Positions 49,863-57,359 of a stretch of 64,000 bases of DNA are shown one piece after another. Origin of the DNA: Nisaea sp. Lineage in GTDB: Bacteria; Pseudomonadota; Alphaproteobacteria; Thalassobaculales; Thalassobaculaceae. The first letter of the stretch is position 1, and the number at the start of each line of letters is the position of its first letter. A program made the position numbers and the translations under genes. The notes beneath the pieces are model-generated. The model worked only from the letters and a program-made list of their open reading frames with translations. It was not told where the DNA came from and ran no database searches. Location of the stretch: positions 1-64,000 of the forward strand of contig NZ_JAEPQA010000013.1 in assembly GCF_017640745.1 (NCBI RefSeq), read 5' to 3'.

Positions 49863-50666
49863 TCATTCAGCGGCCGCCGCCGGAACCTCCCGCATGAAGA
49901 ACAGGGCCTGACTGATCAGCGCCTTGACCATGTCCGGGTTGAACGGCTTGGTGACCAGGAAGGCCGGCTCCGGGCGCTCGCCCGTCAGGAACCGCTCCGG
50001 GAACGCGGTGATGAAGATCACCGGAATATTGCTGTCGGTCTTCAGGATATCGTTGACCGCGTCGATCCCCGAGCTGCCGTCGGCGAGCTGGATATCGGCC
50101 AGAACCATCTTCGGCTTCGTGCGTGCGAAAAGGTCGACGGCCTCGGAATGGGTCCGCGCGATGCCGGTGACGTTGTGACCGAGGGATTCGACCATCTGCT
50201 CGATATCCATCGCGATCAGCGGCTCGTCCTCGATGATCATGATGTCGGTCTCGACCTGGCGGGAAATCTCCTGAGACGCTTCGTTGAGCAAGGCGCCGAC
50301 GCCTTCTTCGTCCCGCCCAAGGATCTCACCGATCTCGGCATGGGAGAAACCTTCAATGACGGCCAGAAGAAACGCCTGGCGGGCCACCGGCGGCACCGCG
50401 GCGAGATTCGCCGCCGCGCGCTTTTCCCAGGCATAGGGCGAGTCCTTCGGTTCGATCTCGATCGGAACGGAACCGAACAGGCGGGCGAAGAGTTTAAACA
50501 GGGACACGCGGTCGCTGGATGTTTCCGGGAAGCAGGAAACGTCGGCGATCAACGCCTCGAGGGTTGCCGCCACGTAGGCGTCCCCGGACGTCTGCGACCC
50601 GCTGACAGCGCGCGCATGGCGGCGCAAACTCGGAAGATGCGGAGCGACGCGAGTGGATAAAGACAT
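49863..50666 (-). CDS. phyR: PhyR, anti-anti-sigma response regulator of the general stress response
   Basis: The 267-residue protein has an N-terminal sigma-like domain (about 1-125, including AFLLAVIEGFSHAEIGEILG, a decoy of sigma region 4) and a C-terminal receiver (about 140-260). The phospho-acceptor is Asp191 in MVLADIQLADGSSG, and the acidic pocket is IIEDEPLIAMD. Phosphorylated PhyR captures NepR and so frees EcfG. It is divergent from nepR-ecfG, each with its own EcfG-type promoter, giving a positive loop. Confidence 0.96.
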   Translation of the reverse strand: MSLSTRVAPHLPSLRRHARAVSGSQTSGDAYVAATLEALIADVSCFPETSSDRVSLFKLFARLFGSVPIEIEPKDSPYAWEKRAAANLAAVPPVARQAFLLAVIEGFSHAEIGEILGRDEEGVGALLNEASQEISRQVETDIMIIEDEPLIAMDIEQMVESLGHNVTGIARTHSEAVDLFARTKPKMVLADIQLADGSSGIDAVNDILKTDSNIPVIFITAFPERFLTGERPEPAFLVTKPFNPDMVKALISQALFFMREVPAAAAE

Positions 50667-50714
50667 GAAACGAACTCCCTCAGAGCCCTCGAAACGGGCG
50701 GTTCACCGACGTAT

Positions 50715-50739
50715 AACGGGCGGGATGAAAAAAAGTTCC
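50715..50739 (-). promoter_or_regulatory. EcfG-type promoter of phyR
   Basis: On the minus strand GGAAC (50739-50735) and CGTT (50718-50715) are separated by 16 bases. The predicted start lies about 42 bases before the phyR ATG. It is back-to-back with the nepR promoter, the -35 elements only 8 bases apart. Confidence 0.88.
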
Positions 50740-50747
50740 CCGGCATC

Positions 50748-50772
50748 GGAACTTTTTTGGTTGCCGTGCGTT
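50748..50772 (+). promoter_or_regulatory. EcfG-type promoter of nepR-ecfG
   Basis: GGAAC (50748-50752) and CGTT (50769-50772) are separated by 16 bases, with the predicted start about 28 bases before the nepR ATG. EcfG would thus amplify its own operon. Confidence 0.9.
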
Positions 50773-50806
50773 GTATTGCCGACTGACTCAGGTGGGAAAG
50801 AGATCC

Positions 50807-51010
50807 ATGGCCGATACAAACAATACAGAGAACCGGGGACCGGCCCCCAGCGGACCGCCCCGTGACAATGACATAAACGCCCAGATTTCCGGGAAATTGC
50901 GGGAGCTTTATGATTCCGTGCGCGAGGAGGCGATCCCCGACCGTTTCCTCGACCTGCTCGAGAAACTCGACGAGGCGGAACAGAAATCCAAGCTGGCGGT
51001 GAAGAAATGA
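50807..51010 (+). CDS. nepR: anti-sigma factor NepR
   Basis: The 67-residue protein has the NepR core INAQISGKLRELYDSVREEA followed by IPDRFLDLLEKLDEAEQ, two helices that clamp sigma factor EcfG. The open frame extends 12 codons upstream, but that would place the start inside the -10 element of its own promoter. The ATG at 50807 is therefore used. Its stop overlaps the ecfG ATG (ATGA), coupling anti-sigma and sigma synthesis. Confidence 0.94.
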   Translation: MADTNNTENRGPAPSGPPRDNDINAQISGKLRELYDSVREEAIPDRFLDLLEKLDEAEQKSKLAVKK

Positions 51011-51582
51011 GTGCGGACCGATCGACGGACGGCGCCGCTGCCGCCAGTTTCAAGCGCGACATGATTGCGGCATTGCCCAATCTCCGCGCCTTCGCCGTAT
51101 CCCTGATCGGCGCCTCCGACAAGGCCGACGATCTGGTTCAGGACACGATCATGAAAGCCTGGGCAAAGCAGGACAGCTTCACCCACGGCACGAACATCAA
51201 GGCCTGGCTCTTCACCATCCTGCGCAACGAGTTCTACAGCCAGATGCGCAAGCGCGGCCGCGAGGTGCAGGACAGCGAGGGCACGTTTACCGAGCGGCTC
51301 TCCGTTCATCCGGAACAGTACGGTTCGCTCGACATGCGGGATTTCCGACGGGCGCTCGACACCCTGCCGGAAGACCAGCGCGAGGCGTTGATTCTCGTCG
51401 GGGCCTCCGGGTTCTCCTACGAGGAGGCCTCTGAAATCTGCGGCTGTGCCGTCGGAACCATCAAGAGCCGGATCAACCGGGGGCGGCAGAAACTGCAGGA
51501 AGTCCTCTATATCGAGGGTCCCGCCGACTACGGTCCGGATGCCGTTTCCGCTCCCGTCACTTCCCAGGCCTTCGTCGCCTGA
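51007..51582 (+). CDS. ecfG: ECF sigma factor EcfG, general stress response
   Basis: The 191-residue sigma factor has region 2 (DDLVQDTIMKAWAK and IKAWLFTILRNEFYSQMRKR) and region 4 (LPEDQREALILVGASGFSYE, with recognition helix GTIKSRINRGRQKLQE). The ECF15/EcfG group recognises GGAAC-N16/17-CGTT, which occurs seven times in this window. It is translationally coupled to nepR. Confidence 0.95.
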   Translation: MSADRSTDGAAAASFKRDMIAALPNLRAFAVSLIGASDKADDLVQDTIMKAWAKQDSFTHGTNIKAWLFTILRNEFYSQMRKRGREVQDSEGTFTERLSVHPEQYGSLDMRDFRRALDTLPEDQREALILVGASGFSYEEASEICGCAVGTIKSRINRGRQKLQEVLYIEGPADYGPDAVSAPVTSQAFVA

Positions 51583-51640
51583 TCCCGGCGTCGTTCACGC
51601 CAAGCACGGGTTTGACCCGCCCACCTTCCGGAGACCTCAG

Positions 51641-52540
51641 ATGCGCGTCGTTGCAGTCCTGAACCGCGACGGCGGCACCTTCAAGACGACGGACATGGAG
51701 TCCTATTGCGATACCCTTCGGCGGAGCTTTTCCGCGAGGGGAGGCGAGATCGACTGCCGGCCCACCTCCGGCAAGGAGATTGTCGATGCGCTCGAGGACG
51801 CGGCCGGCGAGGACAAATACGACGCCCTGATCGCTGGCGGTGGCGACGGTACCGTTTCCGCCGCGACTTCGATCGCTTGGAAGAAAGGCAAACCGCTCGG
51901 CGTTCTCCCCGCCGGGACGATGAATATGTTCGCCCGCGCTCTCGGCCTGCCGCTCGACCTTGAGCAGGCTGCCGATGCATTGGCCGAGGCGGATCAGAGC
52001 CCCTGCGATATCGCCACCGCCAACGGGCGGCCCTTCGTGCACCAGTTTTCCGTCGGCATGCAGCCCCGGATCATCGGGGACCGCAACAGCTTCCAGTACT
52101 ATTCCCGGATCGGGAAGATGATCGCGGGCCTGCGGGCGACGCTAGCGACCTTTCACCGGCCACCAGCCTTCCCGGCCAGGATCGCGACCGATGACGACCG
52201 CCTGGAGGGCCGCTACAGCCTTATCGTCGTCAGCAACAACCTCTATGGCGACGGGCATCTGCCTTACGCGGACGACCTTTCCGGGGGCGCCCTGGGCCTC
52301 GGCCAGGCCGCCCCGCTGAAACCGCATCAGAACCTCCAGCTGATTGCCGATTTCGTCATCGGCAACTGGCGCGCCAATCCCGACTTCGAGATGGCGCCGG
52401 CACGCTCTGTCACGCTCGAGTTCCCGAAGCTGACGCGCAAGGCGAAAGCCACGATCGACGGCGAACTGGTCAGGCTGGAAAAAAATGTGGAACTGAAGAT
52501 CCACCCGGGCGCGCTCACGGTCCTCAAACCGAAGCCGTAA
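51641..52540 (+). CDS. diacylglycerol/lipid kinase-family protein (YegS-like)
   Basis: The 299-residue protein has the catalytic motif ALIAGGGDGTVSAATSIAW (about residue 67) and PLGVLPAGTMNMFARALGLP of the diacylglycerol kinase catalytic domain. A beta-sandwich C-terminal domain follows. It would phosphorylate a membrane lipid or lipid-like alcohol. It follows ecfG by 58 bases in the same direction and may be co-transcribed under stress. GGAG lies before the ATG at 51641; the longer frame overlapping ecfG is rejected. Confidence 0.88.
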   Translation: MRVVAVLNRDGGTFKTTDMESYCDTLRRSFSARGGEIDCRPTSGKEIVDALEDAAGEDKYDALIAGGGDGTVSAATSIAWKKGKPLGVLPAGTMNMFARALGLPLDLEQAADALAEADQSPCDIATANGRPFVHQFSVGMQPRIIGDRNSFQYYSRIGKMIAGLRATLATFHRPPAFPARIATDDDRLEGRYSLIVVSNNLYGDGHLPYADDLSGGALGLGQAAPLKPHQNLQLIADFVIGNWRANPDFEMAPARSVTLEFPKLTRKAKATIDGELVRLEKNVELKIHPGALTVLKPKP

Positions 52541-52579
52541 AGGTACGAGGAGGGGGCGGATCGGAGAGCCGATCGCGCT

Positions 52580-53020
52580 TCAGTCCGCCTCGCCTCCACC
52601 AGCTTCCGACCCGTCATGACCGATCGCGAAATAGGCCAGCGCTGCGCCCGCCGCAGCCATCACGGCGAGATTGGAACCCTTGAGCATCGGCAATGCAGGG
52701 AGTGCGGTCGAGACCGTTTCGGCACTCGCGCGCCGCACCTCGGCCTCGCGCCGACGCTCCGTCGCATTGATCGCCATCGCGATTGCGGCAACCACGACCG
52801 CAAGGGCGGCCGAAACCACCCCCACCACCGCGAGCGCACCAGGCAAACCGAGTTTACCGGCCAGCCAGAGCGTGCCCGCAATGAGACCCGCGCCGTAGGC
52901 CGTCGTCCCGAACACGCCGGAAACCGCGGCGAGAACCAGGTTGCGCCGCGTTCGGGCCGCGAGGCGCTCCGCATTCCAGGCCGCGATCCGTCCGACATGG
53001 GTTGCAAGACGTCCGATCAC
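52580..53020 (-). CDS. holin-superfamily/YqjE-like membrane protein
   Basis: The 146-residue protein has two long helices (about 28-55 and 60-85: LVLAAVSGVFGTTAYGAGLI and ALAVVGVVSAALAVVVAAIA), an amphipathic charged region and a third C-terminal helix (NLAVMAAAGAALAYFAIG). This layout resembles DUF1469/YqjE-type proteins, which are usually paired with a DUF883/YqjD protein, here the next gene three bases upstream. It is probably an inner-membrane stress protein. It is convergent with the lipid kinase gene. Confidence 0.7.
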   Translation of the reverse strand: MIGRLATHVGRIAAWNAERLAARTRRNLVLAAVSGVFGTTAYGAGLIAGTLWLAGKLGLPGALAVVGVVSAALAVVVAAIAMAINATERRREAEVRRASAETVSTALPALPMLKGSNLAVMAAAGAALAYFAIGHDGSEAGGGEAD

Positions 53021-53023
53021 GGC

Positions 53024-53371
53024 CTAGCGCCTGATCAGATAGCCTGCGACGAGACCGATCCCGGCCGCGATCGCGATCGAGCGAAGAGGACGCTCCCGCA
53101 CACCGGTGCTGACGCCGTCCTCGATCCGTTTCAGATCGTCCCGGACGCGGCGCGCAGCGGCACCCGACCTTTCGGCGGCCTTCGACGCCATGTCCTGGCC
53201 GCGCACCTTGGCCTCGCCGGCCTTGCTCCGGCCGAGATCGGCGAAGCTGCCCGCAAGCGCCGCGACATCCTCGCGCAGCGCGGCGAGCTGGCTCTCGATA
53301 TCTTCCTGGGAAGCGTTCTTTCCATCCGATGCCTTCTTGGCCGTGGTGGCATTTGCCTGAGCGGTCGCCAT
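53024..53371 (-). CDS. DUF883/ElaB/YqjD-family membrane-anchored protein
   Basis: The 115-residue protein is largely helical and alanine-rich (QEDIESQLAALREDVAALAG, then KAAERSGAAARRVRDDLKRI). It ends in the family signature RERPLRSIAIAAGIGLVAGY followed by LIRR, a C-terminal membrane anchor. ElaB/YqjD proteins bind ribosomes in Escherichia coli in stationary phase. AAGGAG precedes the ATG at 53371. No EcfG-type promoter is visible within 90 bases upstream. Confidence 0.88.
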   Translation of the reverse strand: MATAQANATTAKKASDGKNASQEDIESQLAALREDVAALAGSFADLGRSKAGEAKVRGQDMASKAAERSGAAARRVRDDLKRIEDGVSTGVRERPLRSIAIAAGIGLVAGYLIRR

Positions 53372-53463
53372 GATGGTCTCCTTTCGGGTCTGGGGAAAAG
53401 TGCGGGGGCCGGATCGGGCCGGCACCCCGCCGCCGGGACTGTCGCCGGCAGTTGCATGCTCGA

Positions 53464-54351
53464 TCAGCGCAGGATCATGATGTCCGGATCGTTGTCGTAG
53501 GCCTCGGACCTGAAGGCCGGATGGGCCTCGAGCTGCGCCTGGGTGAAGGGCATTTGGATCACGATGCCGCCATCCGCCCGGTCCATCATCACCCGGCCTG
53601 TACCGGAACCGAGGGCTACGCGCTTCTCGCCGATGCCAAGGAAACCGCCGACATCGACGACATAGGCTTCGACCCGGTTGCCGTCAGCCAGCAGAACCCG
53701 GCTGATCTCGCCGATATCCTCCTTGTCGGCACCGAAGACCGGCGCACCGACCAGTTCCTGCGGCTGGACCGTCGCAAGGTCCACCGGCATCAGGTCACTG
53801 TCGTCCGGCATGTAGCCGCCGAGGGCCTTCTTCGTATCCGTCTTGAACTCGCTGAACGCCTTGTCGACGTCTTTCATGTCCGGCGCCGAGATGCTGAGTC
53901 CGGTGAGCTTCTCGAACTTCTTGCGATCATATTCCGGCGCGGCCTCAAGCTCGGTCCTGGAGGCGTTCACGGTAAGCCGGCGGCCATCCTCCAGCGGAAT
54001 CCAGACGAGACGATCGATATCGACCGCGACGTCCTTCTCACCGATACCGAGTACGCCGCCGACACCGATCACGGTCGCCACGACGATGCCGTCCGTGGTC
54101 ATCACGATATCGTTGATGTCGCCGATCGGTTCCGCGTCGCTAGAGGCGGAGTTGTAGACCGCCTGCCCGATCAGTACCGAGGCCAGGATCTGGTCGCGCT
54201 CCACCTTGTGGTAAGAGTTCGCGCTCGCGGCGCTTCCGGCCTTGGCTTCATTGTCGAATACAACCTTGCCAGTTGCAGCGCCGGACGGCACGCCCCCGGA
54301 CAGAACCACGGCGGCGCTCAATGCAGTCGTCGCAAGAAGATTACGGATCAT
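53464..54351 (-). CDS. exported protein with two PRC-barrel domains
   Basis: The 295-residue protein has a signal peptide (MIRNLLATTALSAAVVLSGG) and two PRC-barrel modules, with the parallel motifs IGDINDIVMTTDGIVVATVI / VGGVLGIGEKDVAVD and IGEISRVLLADGNRVEAYVV / VGGFLGIGEKRVALG. PRC-barrel proteins of this kind recur in alphaproteobacterial stress regulons; their task is unclear. The ATG at 54351 follows AGGAG. An EcfG-type promoter with a 17-base spacer lies 85-110 bases upstream. Confidence 0.88.
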   Translation of the reverse strand: MIRNLLATTALSAAVVLSGGVPSGAATGKVVFDNEAKAGSAASANSYHKVERDQILASVLIGQAVYNSASSDAEPIGDINDIVMTTDGIVVATVIGVGGVLGIGEKDVAVDIDRLVWIPLEDGRRLTVNASRTELEAAPEYDRKKFEKLTGLSISAPDMKDVDKAFSEFKTDTKKALGGYMPDDSDLMPVDLATVQPQELVGAPVFGADKEDIGEISRVLLADGNRVEAYVVDVGGFLGIGEKRVALGSGTGRVMMDRADGGIVIQMPFTQAQLEAHPAFRSEAYDNDPDIMILR

Positions 54352-54435
54352 AACTTTCTTCTCCTCATTGAATAAAATTTCTACGTCTCTGAATTCAAAA
54401 CGCATCTTTGAAACAACATGCGCGTTCAATGAGGA

Positions 54436-54461
54436 AACGCCGGAAGCCCGTTTATTGTTCC
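54436..54461 (-). promoter_or_regulatory. EcfG-type promoter of the PRC-barrel gene
   Basis: On the minus strand GGAAC (54461-54457) is followed after 17 bases by CGTT (54439-54436). The predicted start is about 78 bases before the ATG at 54351. The spacer is one base longer than in the other six sites. Confidence 0.75.
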
Positions 54462-54481
54462 TTTTCTATTGCACAAAAACA

Positions 54482-54510
54482 AAAACCCCCGCGGCAAGCG
54501 CGGGGGTTTT
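54482..54510. terminator. bidirectional-looking intrinsic terminator after the OmpA-family gene
   Basis: A perfect 12-base-pair stem (AAAACCCCCGCG against CGCGGGGGTTTT) closes a 5-base loop. On the minus strand, downstream of the OmpA-family gene that stops at 54531, it is followed by a T-rich run (TTTTTGTTTTTG). On the plus strand it ends in TTTT. It insulates the OmpA gene from the PRC-barrel promoter just beyond. Confidence 0.92.
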
Positions 54511-54530
54511 CGCGGTCGAAAGTTTTTATT

Positions 54531-55481
54531 TTATTGCGGAACAACCGCAAGCGACTCCGTCTTGGTAACCTGGCCACGGGCGATGATAACCACGCGCCGG
54601 TTCAGCTCTTCGCGCACACCATCTCCGAGATCGACAGCCGGCTCGCCCTCGCCTTCCGGCTCGACTTCCAGCTTCTTGTAATCGCCGAGGTTCATGCCCT
54701 GACGGCCGAGCTCGGTCCGCACAGAACGCGCACGCTCAGCCGAAAGCTTCATGTTGTAATCCGCGGGACCGGAGGTATCCGCATGCCCTTCGATATAGAG
54801 GGTGACGACCGGCTGGATGCCTTTCATCTCGGTAACGAAAGCGTCGATCTTGGCCTGCTCGGCCGGACGGATCGAGGCGCTGTCAAAACCGAAATAGACG
54901 GTTTCGCGGGCGACCTCCTCGACGACCGTGGTCACCGTGGTGGTCTTGGGCGCCGGCTTGGCCTCGGACACCTTCGGTTGCATGGCAAGATCAAGGGCCG
55001 CCATAGCCGCGTCGAATTCCTGCTTACAGGCGGCAATGTGCGCCGGCTGATGGCCTTCTTCCTGCTGCTCGACCCAGCAGTCGTATTTCGCTTGGGCGTG
55101 GGCGGCCTGTTTCGGCGCCGTGGTCCGCGCGCCCTTGTCGAACAGGGCCATCATACCGGCACGGGCCGTTTCAAGCTCACGCAGCTTGAGCGAGTCCTCG
55201 ATGCCCCACTCTTTCGGGTCGGACGGCATCGGAGTCTGGCCCTTCGCGGCCATCATGCCTTTCTCGGCATGGTTCTCCGCATCGAACCAGTCATACATCT
55301 CGTCGGCCTCGTAGATCGTGAGATCCTTGTACTCGCGCACCAGGTTCGCGCGGAAATCATCGCCGGCCGGAGCTTCCTTCCGGATCTCCTCGACCTGTTC
55401 GAAGAAAATGTTCGCGTCCGCATTGGCCGGAACAATGGCCAGAAACGCCACCGGAACGGTGCTGAGAAGATACTTTTTCAT
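54531..55481 (-). CDS. OmpA-family outer-membrane protein
   Basis: The 316-residue protein has a signal peptide (MKKYLLSTVPVAFLAIVPANA, cleaved before DANI). A helical middle contains two cysteines (YDCWVEQQEEG and IAACKQEF), and a C-terminal OmpA peptidoglycan-binding domain (about 195-305) reads VYFGFDSASIRPAEQAKIDA, YIEGHADTSGPADYN, LSAERARSV and LNRRVVI. It probably tethers the envelope. An EcfG-type promoter lies about 120 bases upstream and a strong terminator follows. Confidence 0.9.
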   Translation of the reverse strand: MKKYLLSTVPVAFLAIVPANADANIFFEQVEEIRKEAPAGDDFRANLVREYKDLTIYEADEMYDWFDAENHAEKGMMAAKGQTPMPSDPKEWGIEDSLKLRELETARAGMMALFDKGARTTAPKQAAHAQAKYDCWVEQQEEGHQPAHIAACKQEFDAAMAALDLAMQPKVSEAKPAPKTTTVTTVVEEVARETVYFGFDSASIRPAEQAKIDAFVTEMKGIQPVVTLYIEGHADTSGPADYNMKLSAERARSVRTELGRQGMNLGDYKKLEVEPEGEGEPAVDLGDGVREELNRRVVIIARGQVTKTESLAVVPQ

Positions 55482-55600
55482 GATTGCCTCCTGAAACGAT
55501 CAAACAACTTTGCGGTATTCAGAATACGACCCGGTCAAATGCGGGACGCCTTCCATCTGATTTCCTTTGTCCGGTCTTCTCGAACCCGACACACTTAGAA

Positions 55601-55625
55601 AACGTCAGACTGAATAAATTGTTCC
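55601..55625 (-). promoter_or_regulatory. EcfG-type promoter of the OmpA-family gene
   Basis: On the minus strand GGAAC (55625-55621) is followed after 16 bases by CGTT (55604-55601). The expected leader is about 110 bases, long enough for post-transcriptional control. It lies just after the terminator of the lipoprotein gene. Confidence 0.85.
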
Positions 55626-55654
55626 CGAATGATTTATTGTTTTCATAAAAATAA

Positions 55655-55683
55655 AAAACAGCCGCGATGCTTGCGGCTGTTTT
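55655..55683. terminator. intrinsic terminator after the small lipoprotein gene
   Basis: AAAACAGCCGC (55655-55665) pairs with GCGGCTGTTTT (55673-55683) around a 7-base loop, flanked by A and T runs on both sides. It ends the minus-strand lipoprotein gene and could also work on the plus strand. Confidence 0.9.
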
Positions 55684-55740
55684 ATTACTAATCTATTATT
55701 TTCCACTTCGATGTAAACAGATCGACAGACAGATTGATTT

Positions 55741-55911
55741 TTACTTGTCGGTCGCATCCTCGATCGCATCGCCGGCCTGCTCGACGGTGTCGTCAATTTT
55801 TTCGCCAAGCTGCTCGGCGGGGCCCTGGCGGTCACAAGCCATCAGGCCGAGCGATCCGGCAGCGACGAAGGCAATGACCAGAAGAGTGCGCAGCTGAAGG
55901 GGGATATTCAT
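55741..55911 (-). CDS. small lipoprotein, about 56 residues
   Basis: The 56-residue protein has a lipoprotein signal peptide with lipobox GLMAC (cysteine at 26). After it comes a short acidic helix, DRQGPAEQLGEKIDDTVEQA followed by GDAIEDATDK. Mature length is about 31 residues. The family is not identified; small lipoproteins of this kind, some entericidin-like, are common among envelope stress genes. AAGGGA precedes the ATG. It may be read from the EcfG-type promoter upstream of the PLDc_N gene through the AI-2E gene, and it ends at a strong terminator. Confidence 0.85.
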   Translation of the reverse strand: MNIPLQLRTLLVIAFVAAGSLGLMACDRQGPAEQLGEKIDDTVEQAGDAIEDATDK

Positions 55912-55972
55912 CACGGAGTCCCTTTCGTCCTTGTGAGGGTCAGCGGCGCGGAAGCGCCCGCTTTCTAATGAC

Positions 55973-57076
55973 TCAACGCCCGGTCGGGGAATTGGTTCCG
56001 CCGGTCTTGTTTCCCGCCGCGAAATCGTAGGCCAGCTTGCCGAAGACGGCGATCGGAGCTGCCAGGAACGCCCCAGGCATGCCCCAGCACCAGGTCCAGA
56101 ACAGCATGGAGAGGAAGACCAGGATCGGATTGAGGGTCATCTTCCGCCCCATCACGACGGGGGTTACCGCATAGCATTCGACCGCATTGATCATGGCGAA
56201 GGCGGCCGGCGCCGCCGCGATCTGGAGCGGCGCCTCGAAACTCGCGATTCCGGCAAGGGTCAGCACCGCGATCATTGCGAACGGACCGACGAACGGCAGG
56301 AAATTCAAGAAGAAAGCGAGCACGCCCCAGATCGCCGGATTGGGCAGGCCGATCGCGAACATGGCGAGCCCGGTCAGCAGCCCCACGGCGAGATTGATCG
56401 CCGTCAGCGACCGGACATAGGTAGAGAATTTTTCCTGCACCGCGTTCATGAAGGCGACGAAGCGGCTCCGGTCGGAGACCCGGCGTACCAGGGCACGCAC
56501 CGTCTTCCGGCCCTGCGCCAGCAGCATGTAAAGCAGCCCGAGGGTGATCGCCATCTGCGCGAAGGTGAGCCAGGTGTAACTGGCAAGCTGCTCCAGCATG
56601 GACGGGCCGCGCACCACGACCTCGGCGTCGTTGGCGCCGCCGTTGTCGGCCATGTTCTTGATTTTCTCGGTGGCCTCGGACGCCTGCTCGATTGAGTGCC
56701 GGAGGCCCCAGAACTCGCGCTCCAACTTGCGCAGCATGGCCGGTAGTTCGTCGAGCCAGTAGCCGGCGGGTTCAGTGAGCTGGAACAGGGCGAACGCGCC
56801 GGTGCCGATGAGCCCGGCAAGCACGACCAGCGCGCCGAGCCAGTCCGGCAGGCCGACAGACTTCATGGTCCGGACGGCCGGATAGAGAATGACGCTGAGA
56901 AAAAGCGCCAGGAAGACCGGAAGGAAAAGCTCGGACGCGAGATAGAGTATCGAGCCGGCCGCGAACAGAAACAGTCCGATGACGGCGACGGACTCAGCGT
57001 CGCGCATGCACTGTCTCCACGCGGCCGGCTCGCCCCCTACTCCGTCAGGGCTGGCGGATCGGTCAAGTAACGACAT
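55973..57076 (-). CDS. AI-2E-family transporter (PF01594-type permease)
   Basis: The 367-residue membrane protein has about eight helices, with ELFLPVFLALFLSVILYPAV near the N-terminus, a soluble central segment (about 110-175) and family motifs such as LNFLPFVGPFAMIAVLTLAG, VVMGRKMTLNPILVFLSMLF and PGAFLAAPIAVFGKLAYDF. Family members export small molecules or exchange sodium and protons. It lies 10 bases after the PLDc_N gene and probably shares its EcfG-type promoter. Confidence 0.88.
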   Translation of the reverse strand: MSLLDRSASPDGVGGEPAAWRQCMRDAESVAVIGLFLFAAGSILYLASELFLPVFLALFLSVILYPAVRTMKSVGLPDWLGALVVLAGLIGTGAFALFQLTEPAGYWLDELPAMLRKLEREFWGLRHSIEQASEATEKIKNMADNGGANDAEVVVRGPSMLEQLASYTWLTFAQMAITLGLLYMLLAQGRKTVRALVRRVSDRSRFVAFMNAVQEKFSTYVRSLTAINLAVGLLTGLAMFAIGLPNPAIWGVLAFFLNFLPFVGPFAMIAVLTLAGIASFEAPLQIAAAPAAFAMINAVECYAVTPVVMGRKMTLNPILVFLSMLFWTWCWGMPGAFLAAPIAVFGKLAYDFAAGNKTGGTNSPTGR

Positions 57077-57086
57077 TTCGGCCCGT

Positions 57087-57281
57087 TCAGGCCGTCACAT
57101 TCGACGTAAGGCGCGGACCGGCGAACAGCCAGATCAGCAGACCGATGACCGGCAGCAGAACGATCAGCAGGATCCAGACGAGTTTGTTTATGCCCGGCTC
57201 ACGGCTCGCGAGCACCTGGATGATGGCGTAGATATCGGCGATCAGAACGACCAGGCCGAACAGGCCAGAAAAGAGTTCCAT
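57087..57281 (-). CDS. PLDc_N-domain two-helix membrane protein
   Basis: The 64-residue protein has two helices: LFSGLFGLVVLIADIYAIIQ and NKLVWILLIVLLPVIGLLIW, with a short polar loop, the layout of PLDc_N (phospholipase D N-terminal-like) proteins. The ATG at 57281 has GGAG eight bases upstream; a GTG three codons earlier is rejected. An EcfG-type promoter ends 36 bases upstream. Confidence 0.87.
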   Translation of the reverse strand: MELFSGLFGLVVLIADIYAIIQVLASREPGINKLVWILLIVLLPVIGLLIWLFAGPRLTSNVTA

Positions 57282-57316
57282 TGGTCCCACTCCGGAAAAT
57301 TTCTCTCTGTCCGGAG

Positions 57317-57341
57317 AACGCGCGGATGGGGATATGGTTCC
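57317..57341 (-). promoter_or_regulatory. EcfG-type promoter of the PLDc_N / AI-2E genes
   Basis: On the minus strand GGAAC (57341-57337) is followed after 16 bases by CGTT (57320-57317). The predicted start lies about 29 bases before the ATG at 57281. Confidence 0.85.
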
Positions 57342-57359
57342 GGAAGCGCCGCCGGTTGA

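Noticed and set aside
52580-53020. Prophage remnant suggested by the holin-like protein
   Set aside because: The neighbouring DUF883 gene and the stress-gene setting fit a YqjE/YqjD pair. No other phage gene or attachment site is present.
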